A DNA stretch of 18,920 bases from an uncultured Bacteroidota bacterium (GCA_903832165.1 CAILAQ010000450.1:1-18920); one strand, 5' to 3'; counted from the stretch's first letter, positions 7,677 to 15,768 are shown. Program-made: numbers and translations. The notes: generated by a model from the letters alone, not told the origin.

Positions 7677-7939
7677 TTTCCGGTCCTGATTTCCTTTACC
7701 GATACTTTCACATCAACCGAATCGAAATAGATGGAGTCAGCATTCCGCGAAGTTTCATAGGGAGGCTTAACCCCCGAAAACAGGCGGCCGACCCTGATAT
7801 AATGCACGGTATCATTGGAATCGATAATGCTGAATATAACCGGTTGGGTAACGAATCCATCCGTCTGGATAATCGGATTCTCTTCGCAGGCGGAAAAGAA
7901 AAGTCCCCCAAGAATCAAAATGCCGAGAATTTTTTTCAT
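7673..7939 (-). CDS. N-terminal part of a frameshifted DUF4249-like lipoprotein (signal and first strands)
   Basis: The frame starts MKKILGILILGGLFFSAC, a clear lipoprotein signal with Cys18. The segment PVIFSIIDSNDTVHYIRVGR matches the pattern of the lipoprotein at 2333 (PVVWCMLNP...YVRLGR). It ends after 88 residues with VKEIRTGK and TGA, where the C-terminal frame takes over. A near-match to the -7 box (TACCTTTC on the minus strand, 7976-7983) lies 37 bp before the ATG, overlapping the gap after the URO-D gene, so this gene may have its own promoter or be the last of the NIPSNAP/URO-D operon (55 bp gap). The broken frame lies in a homopolymer, so a base-calling error is a real possibility. 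Confidence 0.75.
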   Translation of the reverse strand: MKKILGILILGGLFFSACEENPIIQTDGFVTQPVIFSIIDSNDTVHYIRVGRLFSGVKPPYETSRNADSIYFDSVDVKVSVKEIRTGK

Positions 7940-7994
7940 AACCAGGATGCTTCAATTGCGGGAGACAACCGATCAGAAAGGTACGAAATAATAT

Positions 7995-8945
7995 TCAGAA
8001 CGCCATTCTGCCCCACCCGCGGTCTTTGGGATTCCTGACTGGCAAATTCAGGATCTCGCGCCCGGTCTCCACATAATAGCGATAGTTGGCGATCGGGGTG
8101 CCATTCGGGATCCGGTGATCCAGTCCGAATACGCAACCGCCCTCGCGCATCAGCGGCTGCATTTTATACTCCAGCTCATCACGGATCGCCGTTTTATCCT
8201 GCCGCAAAACGTGCTTATCGATTCCTCCACGCATCACGATTTGCTTTCCAAATTTTTTCCTCACCTCAACGATATCCATCCCGCCGGCAGGCTCAAACGG
8301 ATGCATTGAATTCAATCCGCAGTCGAGGAGGGACTGTAAAATAGGATTGATATTTCCATCGGAATCCATATCGAACAGGCGGGTACCCTTGGATGACAGC
8401 ATATCCCAGATCTTGCGAAAATAAGGCTTCACCCAGAGGTCAACCTCGTTTGGCCCGATAAGCGGACCCGTTTTTCCGGCCAGATCCTCATGAACCGAAA
8501 GCTGGTCGATAATCAGCTCATCGCTTACCCGGTCCAACACTTTAAACGAAGTGTCTGTCATAGTTTTCATGATATCGGCGATCAGCTCGGGCTGCATAAA
8601 GTAGCTCAGGCATCCGTTCTCCTCACCCATCAGCTGCCTGGGCATATCGAATCCGCCCGGTATATATGCCACCACCAGATGCCCGGCTTTTTGCAGTTTC
8701 CGAGCCTGTTCCACCTGTTCCCAGTCAATCCGTTCATCGCGATATTCAAACAGTGGCTTCACTTTCAGCCATGAATCCATATCGGTTACCGGATAATCCA
8801 TCGGCAGGGGTATGGTAGAATAGCCCTTCAGCAATTTAGTCCGGCGACCGAGGTCATCCAGTTTAATGATATGCTGATCATTTTCTTCCAGAATACGTTC
8901 TGCAGAACCCCCGAAAACGCCTGTCTGGCCGCCGCATTGAACCAC
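7995..8945 (-). CDS. Main part of a frameshifted uroporphyrinogen decarboxylase (URO-D) family protein
   Basis: The frame covers most of a URO-D-type TIM barrel: CGGQTGVFGG, DDLGRRTKLLKGYSTIPLPM, VVAYIPGGFDMPRQL, DELIIDQLSVHEDLAGKTG, the RLFDMDSDGNINPIL stretch, NSMHPFEPAGGMDIVEVRK, VMRGGIDKHVL and GLDHRIPNGTPIANYRYYV. Such proteins are more like the cobalamin- or corrinoid-dependent methyltransferase branch of the superfamily than true HemE; the HPFEPAGGMD and FGLDHRIP segments are typical of these uncharacterised members. The GTG at 8945 is only the first start-like codon in this frame. The real start is at 9117, and the two frames are separated by one extra base in GGGG (CCCC at 8957-8960 on the plus strand). 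Restoring it gives 373 residues, a normal family length. The substrate is unknown, and no corrinoid protein gene is visible nearby. Confidence 0.8.
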   Translation of the reverse strand: MVQCGGQTGVFGGSAERILEENDQHIIKLDDLGRRTKLLKGYSTIPLPMDYPVTDMDSWLKVKPLFEYRDERIDWEQVEQARKLQKAGHLVVAYIPGGFDMPRQLMGEENGCLSYFMQPELIADIMKTMTDTSFKVLDRVSDELIIDQLSVHEDLAGKTGPLIGPNEVDLWVKPYFRKIWDMLSSKGTRLFDMDSDGNINPILQSLLDCGLNSMHPFEPAGGMDIVEVRKKFGKQIVMRGGIDKHVLRQDKTAIRDELEYKMQPLMREGGCVFGLDHRIPNGTPIANYRYYVETGREILNLPVRNPKDRGWGRMAF

Positions 8946-9117
8946 CGGAACATAATCCCCAGTCGAAGGCGGTCATATTGATTTCCTCTTCAGATGCGCC
9001 CTGTTCCCTCCACTCCTTATCCAGGCCGATCAATGGCCCGAATAGCTCTGAAAACACAGGCCTTTCAAAGGACCCGAATGTCATCAGCTCCAGATAATCC
9101 TCCCTGCGATATCTCAT
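8878..9117 (-). CDS. N-terminal part of a frameshifted URO-D family protein
   Basis: MRYRREDYLELMTFGSFERP and FSELFGPLIGLDKEWREQGA are the N-terminus expected for this URO-D subgroup. The family sequence ends at TAFDW, after which GLCSGG replaces the expected DYVPVVQCGG that is found one frame over. Everything downstream in this frame (to 8878) is out-of-frame tail. The start at 9117 lies 3 bp after the stop of the NIPSNAP gene (9121), so the two are co-transcribed and probably translationally linked. The N-terminal part alone would not fold into a TIM barrel. Confidence 0.75.
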   Translation of the reverse strand: MRYRREDYLELMTFGSFERPVFSELFGPLIGLDKEWREQGASEEEINMTAFDWGLCSGGSMRRPDRRFRGFCRTYSGRK

Positions 9118-9120
9118 TTC

Positions 9121-9897
9121 TCAAAAATCCGAGTAATCCGTCGGATACAGCAAACTCACATCAATATGGGAAACGGTATTCAGGTATTTTGGAAGGGCTT
9201 TTAATTTCGTCCACTCCGGAGAATTGGAAAATGAGTCCCAGTGGGCTTTCCGGCTGGCTTCGTCGGCAAAGCTGATCATATACATCAGGTTCGGCATTTT
9301 GGGTCCTGAGATGACCCGGGCGTAAAAAACAGCATTGAATTTAAGGCGTTCAAATAATATTATCTCTCCGCCGGCATTGAACATATCAACTTTGCTGTTG
9401 TGGTAAGCTTCCGTCGCAGATTCATAACTTCTTAATTCATAAACTCTGTTAGCCCTGGCACCCTCTAAAGCAGGTGCTTTGATAAACGGCATATCCTTAA
9501 ACGCCTCCAGCAATACCGATTCAGTCCGCAGATAGGGTGGCTGATCAAAATTCGCATTCAGATACTCCTTCCCGGCGGTGAGGTATGTTTCATCTTTTGC
9601 AAGCTCTTCCTGAAGTGTCTGAAATTGGGAAAAAGAGGCAAACGGAATTAATAAAACAGTCCTTTTCAGGGTATCGGTCTCTGACAGTCTGGGTTTGAAT
9701 ACACCCGCATTTTTTATTCCCAGCCTTTTAATGGCAGGCAGGAAGGCAGCCTTGATATAGTTATCGGTTACCGCCTCTTGTTTGACACTAATAAAAGTGT
9801 AGGTTTTCAGCTGATAAAATTCTTTGGCACTCGCATCAGCGCTGCTAATCAAAGCAATAATGGCTGCCAGAAGCATCAGAAGTTTAAATGATTTCAT
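9121..9897 (-). CDS. Exported NIPSNAP family protein
   Basis: I chose the ATG at 9897, because it places a signal peptide (MKSFKLLMLLAAIIALISS, cleavage near ADASA/KEF) at the N-terminus; the 15 extra upstream residues possible from 9942 would spoil it. The 258-residue protein has two ferredoxin-like halves. The first begins KEFYQLKTYTFISVKQ. The second contains VYELRSYES, MFNAGGEIILFERL, FYARVISGPKMPNLMYMISF and a C-terminal LLYPTDYSDF, all typical of Bacteroidota NIPSNAP proteins. The family's biochemical role is not settled; in this phylum such genes often sit with catabolic or URO-D genes. Here it heads a minus-strand operon with the URO-D gene 3 bp downstream. The 121-bp gap to the divergent FISUMP gene holds the promoters of both. 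Confidence 0.9.
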   Translation of the reverse strand: MKSFKLLMLLAAIIALISSADASAKEFYQLKTYTFISVKQEAVTDNYIKAAFLPAIKRLGIKNAGVFKPRLSETDTLKRTVLLIPFASFSQFQTLQEELAKDETYLTAGKEYLNANFDQPPYLRTESVLLEAFKDMPFIKAPALEGARANRVYELRSYESATEAYHNSKVDMFNAGGEIILFERLKFNAVFYARVISGPKMPNLMYMISFADEASRKAHWDSFSNSPEWTKLKALPKYLNTVSHIDVSLLYPTDYSDF

Positions 9898-9947
9898 AAG
9901 AAAATGGAATATTATTTCAGCTTTGAAGGTAGAAAAAATCAAATTAA

Positions 9948-9979
9948 TTTGGTGATTATCAAAATGATGTTTACTTTTT
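9948..9979 (+). promoter_or_regulatory. Candidate Bacteroidota promoter for the large FISUMP gene
   Basis: TTTG at 9948-9951 is followed after 20 bp by TACTTTTT at 9972-9979. This fits the -33 TTTG / -7 TAnnTTTG arrangement with one mismatch in the last base. It lies 39 bp before the ATG at 10019, in the divergent intergenic region. Confidence 0.35.
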
Positions 9980-10018
9980 TACTTTAAATACAGGCCCCCA
10001 CCTGCAAAAAGACCACCT

Positions 10019-13000
10019 ATGTCTGGAAAAATATTGATCGCTTTAATACTCTTGTGGCCGGCGGCTATCGTCGGACAAGAGCTCCATGTTACCTTTTCCG
10101 CAACCGGTGAAGCCACTTCAATCGACAGCGTAACGGCAACTAATCTTACCACAAACCAACGCGTGACCTTTCCGGGAAGTGCGACACTGGTGCTGTCGTC
10201 CGGGACAGGTATTGATGACTTTACTACCTTACCAGACGGCGGTATAATATTCCCAAATCCTTTCTCAGGCCGCTCAAGTATGATTGCAAAAATCTCCGGA
10301 TCACAGCTGGTCACTATCAGGATTCAAAATTTACTCGGAGAGGTTGTATATAATTCTTCGATTCATCTCAGACCCGGCGATCATGAATTTTCGCTGATTA
10401 CCGGTTCTGCTGGTATTTTCATCATCAGCATGATCACAGAACAGGGAACACTGAGTTTCAAAGCAATCAGTGACAGGCCGGCCGGGACGGAAACCCGGGT
10501 CGAATATCTGGGTATAAAAGAAAAAGTGCAACCGGGTTTGAAAAAAGCAGCGAACACCTATTTTCTTGGATACCAAACCGGCCAGATTATCCTGTTTAAA
10601 TGTTACGGAGGAAATAATACCACTGTTGTTACCGATTCACCTGCTGCATCAAAAAATTATGTTGTCAGATTCGTATCCTGCAGCGACAAGGATGGAAAGA
10701 ATTATCCTGTCGTTTATATTGGTGAGCAGACCTGGATGGCCGAAAACCTGGCCTATCTGCCAGCTGTCGTAAGTTCAAATTACAGGTCGGCAGGCCAGCC
10801 TTATTATTATGTCTACGACTACAACGGGGAAAGTGTAGCTGCGGCTAAAGTCACCGCCAAATATAAAACGTATGGAGTATTATATAACTGGTCGGCTGCT
10901 TGCAAATCTTGTCCACAGGGCTGGCATTTACCAGTAAAGGAAGAGTGGGAACAATTAATTATTAACCAGGGTGATTCCACAGCCCGTTCATTAGCCGAAA
11001 CAACTATAAAACATTGGAAATCGTTCGCCGGCACAACAAATTCAAGTGGATTTACAGCCCTTCCCGGCGGAGCAACCGGGAATATATCCGGATCTCCGAC
11101 TCAGGTTGACTTTGACGGGCAGGGCTACTTTGCAGAATTCTGGACGGAAACTCAGGGCATCGACTCCACTTACGGAATAACATCACCGTCAGCCTGGCAC
11201 GTGTCTATCACTGGTGGCTGGGGGATGTACTGGACACTGGTCAACTTTTGGATGAATAATCAATCCCATTGGGTCAACAGCAAAGGGTACGGGTATTCAG
11301 TGCGATGCCTGTATGGAGTGGCTGCCAGTGTGAATACCATGGAAATAACCGGCATTACCGGCATTTCAGCACAGGGTGGCGGGGAGGTGACTGACGATGG
11401 AAATATGGCAGTGACATCCAGGGGCGTCTGCTGGAGCACTTTACAGAATCCAACAATCAACGATAATAAAACCGTTGACGGGCAGGGAACCGGATCATTC
11501 ACCAGCTCATTAACCGGGCTGAATCCAAACAGCGGTTATTATGCCAGGGCTTATGCAGTTAATTCATATAGAGCCAGCTACGGTAAACAAATAATTTTCA
11601 AGACCGGCCCGGGCATCCCAACAGTAAAAACTTCGATCGTTTTGTCGCTGACTGAGTCCTCCGCAGTATCAGGGGGAACCATCACAAATAACGGCGGACT
11701 GGAGATAACGGATCGTGGTGTCTGCTGGTCACTCACAAGAAATCCTTCAGTCACTGACAACACAACATACGATGGTGATGGTGAAGGAAAATTTGTTAGC
11801 AGCATCACCCGTCTAAGTCCAAATACAACACATTATGTAAGGGCCTACGCCTCAAACAGCGCTGGAACCGCCTATGGGGACGAACGAGAATTCAGGACGG
11901 CCAGTGGCAGCTTTTTCTATGAAGGCAAGTCGTATCCGTATCGGCAATTCGGGAATCAAAACTGGATGATTGAAAATCTGGCTTACTTGCCGGCAGTATA
12001 CACACCATCGGATGGAACTGATATCTCCCCCAGATATTATGTTTATGGATATAATGGAACCAAAACCAGCGATGCCAAAGCAACAGCCAATTATTCCAGT
12101 TATGGGGTCCTGTATAACTTTGAAGCATCAAAGACCGCCTGCCCCACCGGCTGGTATCTGCCAGGTGATTCCGACTGGATCCAACTAACAGACTACCTTA
12201 CTGCCAACGGCTATGGTTTTGGCGGAGGGGGCATTGATATTGCCAAGTCGATGGCTGCAAAATGGGGCTGGAAGTTTTCCAACAAAGGCGGTACTCCCGG
12301 GTTCGATCAGGAAAGCAATGACAGCAGCGGGTTTTCAGTCGTTCCTGCCGGTAATCGTAACAGTTCAGACTTTTCGGATTTAGGCTCAGGTACATCATTC
12401 TGGACAATTGCAGCCAACGAGACTGCTATTATCAGATCGCCTATGATCTGGTATTCCCTTGAAAACATTACAACCAACGCATATGAGGACAACACTTACG
12501 GTCACTCGGTAAGGTGTGTAAATGGAGGAACCTACCTGGCCAAAATTACCACATCGGTACCCGAAAAACCAAGCGGCAGTTCGGTTTTGTGTGGTGGTAA
12601 TATTATAGACGATGGAGAAACTGGAGTCAAAGCCCGGGGAGTTTGCTGGTCGATCAATAAAAATCCGACGGTACTGGATTCAAAAACAATTGATGGTTCA
12701 GGCAAGGGTAAGTTCACCAGTGAAATTACAGGATTGGGAGGTTACCAGACCTATTATGTCCGGGCTTATGCCATTAACTCAACCGGAACGAGTTATGGTA
12801 CCAATGAGATCCTTTGGACTTCAGCAGGATGGCCAACCGTCACACCCGGATATCTGTCATCAATCAGGGATACTTCTGCAATCTCAGGAGGGATAGTGAA
12901 AAGCAACGGAGGCTATGCTGTCACTGCACGTGGAGTGTGCTGGGCAACCACAGAGAACCCAACAACATCAGACAACAGTACCCTCAATGGCTCCGGAGTG

Positions 13001-13750
13001 GGTGGGTTCTCAAGTCAGATTGTAAAATTGAAAGCACATACAACCTACTATGTCCGGGCATATGCCATCAACAGTGCAGGAACGGGATACAGCAATAATA
13101 TCAGGTTCAGAACGGCTGACTCCAGCTTTATTTATGAAGGGAACAATTATTACTATAAAACCATCGGCTCGCAAATCTGGATGACAGAAAACCTGGCCTA
13201 CCTGCCATCGGTCAATTACTACGACAGTAAATCTGCCACTTCCGGCCGCTATTACGTTTACGGGTACAACGGCACCAAGGTGGAAAATGCGAAAGCCTCT
13301 GAAAATTACAAAACCTATGGCGTGTTATACAACCGCCCGGCCGCTATGAAGGGTGCATCAGGGAGTTACTCTGTGCCCAGCGGGGTGAAGGGTATTTGCC
13401 CGGAAGGATGGCACCTGCCATCCGACGGGGAATGGGAAATCCTGATGAGTTTTCTCGGTGGCGGGAATGTTGCCGGAGGTAAAATGAAAGAACCAGGGGA
13501 GAGTCACTGGCAAGCGCCAAATACAGATGCGACCAATGAAAGCGGATTCTCAGCCTTGCCTGGTGGCAGTAATGACAATAACCTGGATTTCGCTGACCTG
13601 GGACGTTTAGCCCGCTTTTCTTCCTCCACTGATAGCAATCAATTCTGGAGTTCGCAGTGGGGGATGTTCAGTGAGAATGGGAAATTATTCCAATACAGTG
13701 GATATTATGAAGACGCATACTCTGTACGCTGCCTGAAAAACAATAACTAA
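10019..13750 (+). CDS. Large exported multidomain protein: T9SS-sorting-like N-terminal domain, three FISUMP domains and four Fn3-like repeats
   Basis: The 1243-residue protein has a signal peptide (MSGKILIALILLWPAAIVGQ). The N-terminal region carries SIDSVTATNLTTNQRVTF and then, at about residues 74-151, a segment like a T9SS type A sorting domain: PNPFSGRS, VTIRIQNLLGEVVY, GIFIISM. Sorting domains are normally C-terminal, so its position here is unusual for secretion. Next come FISUMP 1 (about 220-435; GEQTWMAENLAYLP, CPQGWHLPVKEEWE, YSVRCL), two Fn3-like repeats (about 440-525 and 533-628; RGVCWS, YYARAYAVNS, HYVRAYASNSAGTAYG), FISUMP 2 (about 632-835), two more Fn3-like repeats (about 840-925 and 935-1030) and FISUMP 3 (about 1033-1243), ending VRCLKNNN. 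The last two Fn3 units are similar even in DNA (12755-12800 and 13048-13093), suggesting recent duplication. Probable role: surface-exposed binding or adhesion. Specific ligand unknown. Confidence 0.93.
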   Translation: MSGKILIALILLWPAAIVGQELHVTFSATGEATSIDSVTATNLTTNQRVTFPGSATLVLSSGTGIDDFTTLPDGGIIFPNPFSGRSSMIAKISGSQLVTIRIQNLLGEVVYNSSIHLRPGDHEFSLITGSAGIFIISMITEQGTLSFKAISDRPAGTETRVEYLGIKEKVQPGLKKAANTYFLGYQTGQIILFKCYGGNNTTVVTDSPAASKNYVVRFVSCSDKDGKNYPVVYIGEQTWMAENLAYLPAVVSSNYRSAGQPYYYVYDYNGESVAAAKVTAKYKTYGVLYNWSAACKSCPQGWHLPVKEEWEQLIINQGDSTARSLAETTIKHWKSFAGTTNSSGFTALPGGATGNISGSPTQVDFDGQGYFAEFWTETQGIDSTYGITSPSAWHVSITGGWGMYWTLVNFWMNNQSHWVNSKGYGYSVRCLYGVAASVNTMEITGITGISAQGGGEVTDDGNMAVTSRGVCWSTLQNPTINDNKTVDGQGTGSFTSSLTGLNPNSGYYARAYAVNSYRASYGKQIIFKTGPGIPTVKTSIVLSLTESSAVSGGTITNNGGLEITDRGVCWSLTRNPSVTDNTTYDGDGEGKFVSSITRLSPNTTHYVRAYASNSAGTAYGDEREFRTASGSFFYEGKSYPYRQFGNQNWMIENLAYLPAVYTPSDGTDISPRYYVYGYNGTKTSDAKATANYSSYGVLYNFEASKTACPTGWYLPGDSDWIQLTDYLTANGYGFGGGGIDIAKSMAAKWGWKFSNKGGTPGFDQESNDSSGFSVVPAGNRNSSDFSDLGSGTSFWTIAANETAIIRSPMIWYSLENITTNAYEDNTYGHSVRCVNGGTYLAKITTSVPEKPSGSSVLCGGNIIDDGETGVKARGVCWSINKNPTVLDSKTIDGSGKGKFTSEITGLGGYQTYYVRAYAINSTGTSYGTNEILWTSAGWPTVTPGYLSSIRDTSAISGGIVKSNGGYAVTARGVCWATTENPTTSDNSTLNGSGVGGFSSQIVKLKAHTTYYVRAYAINSAGTGYSNNIRFRTADSSFIYEGNNYYYKTIGSQIWMTENLAYLPSVNYYDSKSATSGRYYVYGYNGTKVENAKASENYKTYGVLYNRPAAMKGASGSYSVPSGVKGICPEGWHLPSDGEWEILMSFLGGGNVAGGKMKEPGESHWQAPNTDATNESGFSALPGGSNDNNLDFADLGRLARFSSSTDSNQFWSSQWGMFSENGKLFQYSGYYEDAYSVRCLKNNN

Positions 13751-13756
13751 GGATAT

Positions 13757-15223
13757 CTAATTCCCGAACCACTTTTTCCTGATACTTTCAAAGGCCCCAT
13801 CCGCCTTCATCGCATTCAGGTTGGTTTGCCATTGCTGAATAGTTTTTGCAGGCGTGTTTAATGAAAAGGCAATGTAAGCATCCATATTCAAGGCTTCAAA
13901 ATGTTGAGTCAGGTCGCTAATCAACACTCCTCTTACATCAGCCAGCCATTTTATATCCTCTTCTGTCATAAGAAGCGCTTCAACCTTACCATCAATGAGC
14001 TGATTAAAGGCCTCTTGCGACGTGACAGAAGTTGCAACGATATTTGCAAAGTTATTCTGAATCAAGAAATCATGGGTATACCAACCTTTCGGGGTGGCTA
14101 CTGATTTAAGCGCTTTTGCCTGTGCCAGTGTTTCAATTTTAATTCCCGATTTTGCGAGGGTATAAAAGACCGCTCTGAAGTTACATATTGGCCCCACCCA
14201 CTGAAACATCGATTCGCGCTGGGGGGTGCGGGCAGTCGTAAATACGGCGCTGTTTGGCAGGTATTGCGGCGGCGTGTATGCATCGGTCCAGGTAGTCAGA
14301 TTAATTTTATTGACATAACCATTTCTTGCCTGGATTGCGTTAACAACATCCACAGAGGAACCGACAACCCGGCGCGTGGTATCGTGACCGGTACCATAAT
14401 TATAAGGAGGAGCAACCTCAGTAAAAAGCTGAATGGTTCCCGGAATGTAATCCGTTGGCATCAGGGGAAAATATTTCTTCATGATTAAAGCCGTCGTCCT
14501 GTTCTCAATAAGAATTTCGACAGCCTTCTGAACTTTTTCAACTACCGCATCGCTAACATCTTTTGAAAAGGCGATATAATAATAAACTGTGCGATAACGG
14601 GTAACCACATTAACTTCATTCAAATAATAACCCGATGGGAGTGCAGAAATCAGGTGGAAAAAATCACTGGCAATAAACTTCACCTCACCATTCATAAAAC
14701 CAGCTAATGCAGTGTCGTATGTGTCGTAAAAACGCAGGTTCTGAAAACCCAGATTCTCAAGGGTGGTTGTTTCCAGCCAATTCCTGACCACCGCAATGGA
14801 TCCGATATTTTTGGAAGCTTCAATGCTCAGGGGGAAGGTAAGTCCCTGATTTCCCTTGGCGAAAATGCCATACATACCCTGACTTATAGGGCCTGCCCAT
14901 TTGAAAAGATCTTTACGTTCGGCAGAATAGCCTACCGTTAAAAGTGCACGGTTTGGCCCAGTCAGCGTGGCGGCATAGGCGTCATCCCATGAGACGGAAA
15001 TATTTTTAACCAGATCGACTCCTGCCATTTGCATCGCCGTATCGGCTATATCTGTATCGATTCCAACCATTTCGCCATTTTTCAGGAAACAGTTCGGTGT
15101 GAATTCAATTCCGGATAACTGGATTGGACTTGGTTTGACTTCTTCTCTGTGACAACTGTTGATCGCAAATAGTGCGACAAGAATCATAGATGAAAGAGAA
15201 ATCGAAAATAGTTTTGTTCTCAT
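13757..15223 (-). CDS. Lipoprotein with two tandem family-3 solute-binding (PBPb/SBP_bac_3) domains
   Basis: The 488-residue protein has a lipoprotein signal with lipobox AINSC (Cys24). Two solute-binding domains follow, at about 36-252 and 262-488. Their equivalent segments are visible: GIEFTPN against FTEVAPPYNYG near each start, then VGIDTDIADTAMQ against VGSSVDVVNAIQ, then SAERKDLFKWAGPIS against TPQRESMFQWVGPIC. Each domain closes with a SBP-type helix (MKKYFPLMP and IRKKWFGN). Such domains bind amino acids or related polar ligands outside the cytoplasmic membrane. No permease or ATPase of an ABC importer is in the window, so it may work with a distant transporter or act as a sensor-like binding protein. 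It is convergent with the FISUMP gene, the stops being only 6 bp apart, so the two transcripts probably overlap. Confidence 0.9.
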   Translation of the reverse strand: MRTKLFSISLSSMILVALFAINSCHREEVKPSPIQLSGIEFTPNCFLKNGEMVGIDTDIADTAMQMAGVDLVKNISVSWDDAYAATLTGPNRALLTVGYSAERKDLFKWAGPISQGMYGIFAKGNQGLTFPLSIEASKNIGSIAVVRNWLETTTLENLGFQNLRFYDTYDTALAGFMNGEVKFIASDFFHLISALPSGYYLNEVNVVTRYRTVYYYIAFSKDVSDAVVEKVQKAVEILIENRTTALIMKKYFPLMPTDYIPGTIQLFTEVAPPYNYGTGHDTTRRVVGSSVDVVNAIQARNGYVNKINLTTWTDAYTPPQYLPNSAVFTTARTPQRESMFQWVGPICNFRAVFYTLAKSGIKIETLAQAKALKSVATPKGWYTHDFLIQNNFANIVATSVTSQEAFNQLIDGKVEALLMTEEDIKWLADVRGVLISDLTQHFEALNMDAYIAFSLNTPAKTIQQWQTNLNAMKADGAFESIRKKWFGN

Positions 15224-15768
15224 GGTAAAAAAGATCTAAAATGTTCGGTGAGCCAATATTCCAATATAACTGCACAGAACGTGCCAAAAAGAACCGAAAG
15301 GTCAAGCAGGCTTTGAAATGTTGCTTAAATCACTCTGCCTGAGCTACAAGAAAATTTCGGATATTTTCGGAGAGAAAAGATGCCATTGAAAAAATCGCAC
15401 AAACCTGCGGAATAATCAGTTATAGTTTACTAACCTCGGCCTTGAAGTACTCCTGAACCTTCTGGCCGTATCTGATAGATCGCAGCATGTATGTTGGATG
15501 AACCGGCAAGTATTGTACATATATAATTGTAGGTAGTGGTGGTGATTTCCTCACACTTTAATTTTTGAGCATCATTGGGGGAAAAAACATACAGACCGAC
15601 AACAACAGGTTTTCTGAATGTCATGTTTTAATATTTTTTTAAAAGTACCGTAATTGTTAAAAATAGTTGGATGTCAATGGGAAATTTTTACAATCAGATA
15701 TGCATCAATTCTGTAACTTGGTGGCGTAAAATTAAGGATGTCCTACCTGATAATAATATTTGAAAATC
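15224..15768. other. Gene-poor intergenic region between the tandem SBP gene and the isomerase gene
   Basis: This 545-bp stretch, AT-rich at its right end, holds no convincing large gene. It contains a short inverted repeat GCAC (15272-15275) / GTGC (15281-15284), 49 bp upstream of the SBP start and thus in a position to act on it. A short stretch (about 15379-15453) could encode a fragment reminiscent of the second AraC helix-turn-helix. There is also one small minus-strand reading frame (15430-15624). The two flanking genes are transcribed away from each other, so promoters for both should lie here. Confidence 0.6.
15430..15624 (-). CDS. Small hypothetical protein, 64 residues (doubtful)
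   Basis: The frame begins MTFRKPVVVGLYVFSPND and ends GVLQGRG. It has no signal peptide, membrane segment or recognised motif. Its codons look ordinary for this genome, and an AT-rich stretch with a near -7 match (TACTTTTA on the minus strand, near 15642-15649) lies upstream. Chance open frames of this length are common, so this may not be a gene. It could also be the tail of a decayed gene. Confidence 0.25.
   Translation of the reverse strand: MTFRKPVVVGLYVFSPNDAQKLKCEEITTTTYNYICTILAGSSNIHAAIYQIRPEGSGVLQGRG

Noticed and set aside
7936..8136. Minus-strand 66-residue frame between URO-D and the lipoprotein
   Set aside because: Mostly overlaps the URO-D C-terminus in another frame and has no features of its own.
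12814..13098. 94-residue plus-strand frame inside the FISUMP gene
   Set aside because: Lies within Fn3-like repeats of the large gene; out-of-frame shadow.
10019..13750. CRISPR-like or tandem DNA repeat array in the FISUMP gene
   Set aside because: The repetition is at domain scale (about 95 and 200 residues) and diverged in DNA; it reflects protein domain duplication, not short regular repeats.
14264..14488. Plus-strand 74-residue frame opposite the solute-binding gene
   Set aside because: Opposite the second binding domain; no start context or family signal.
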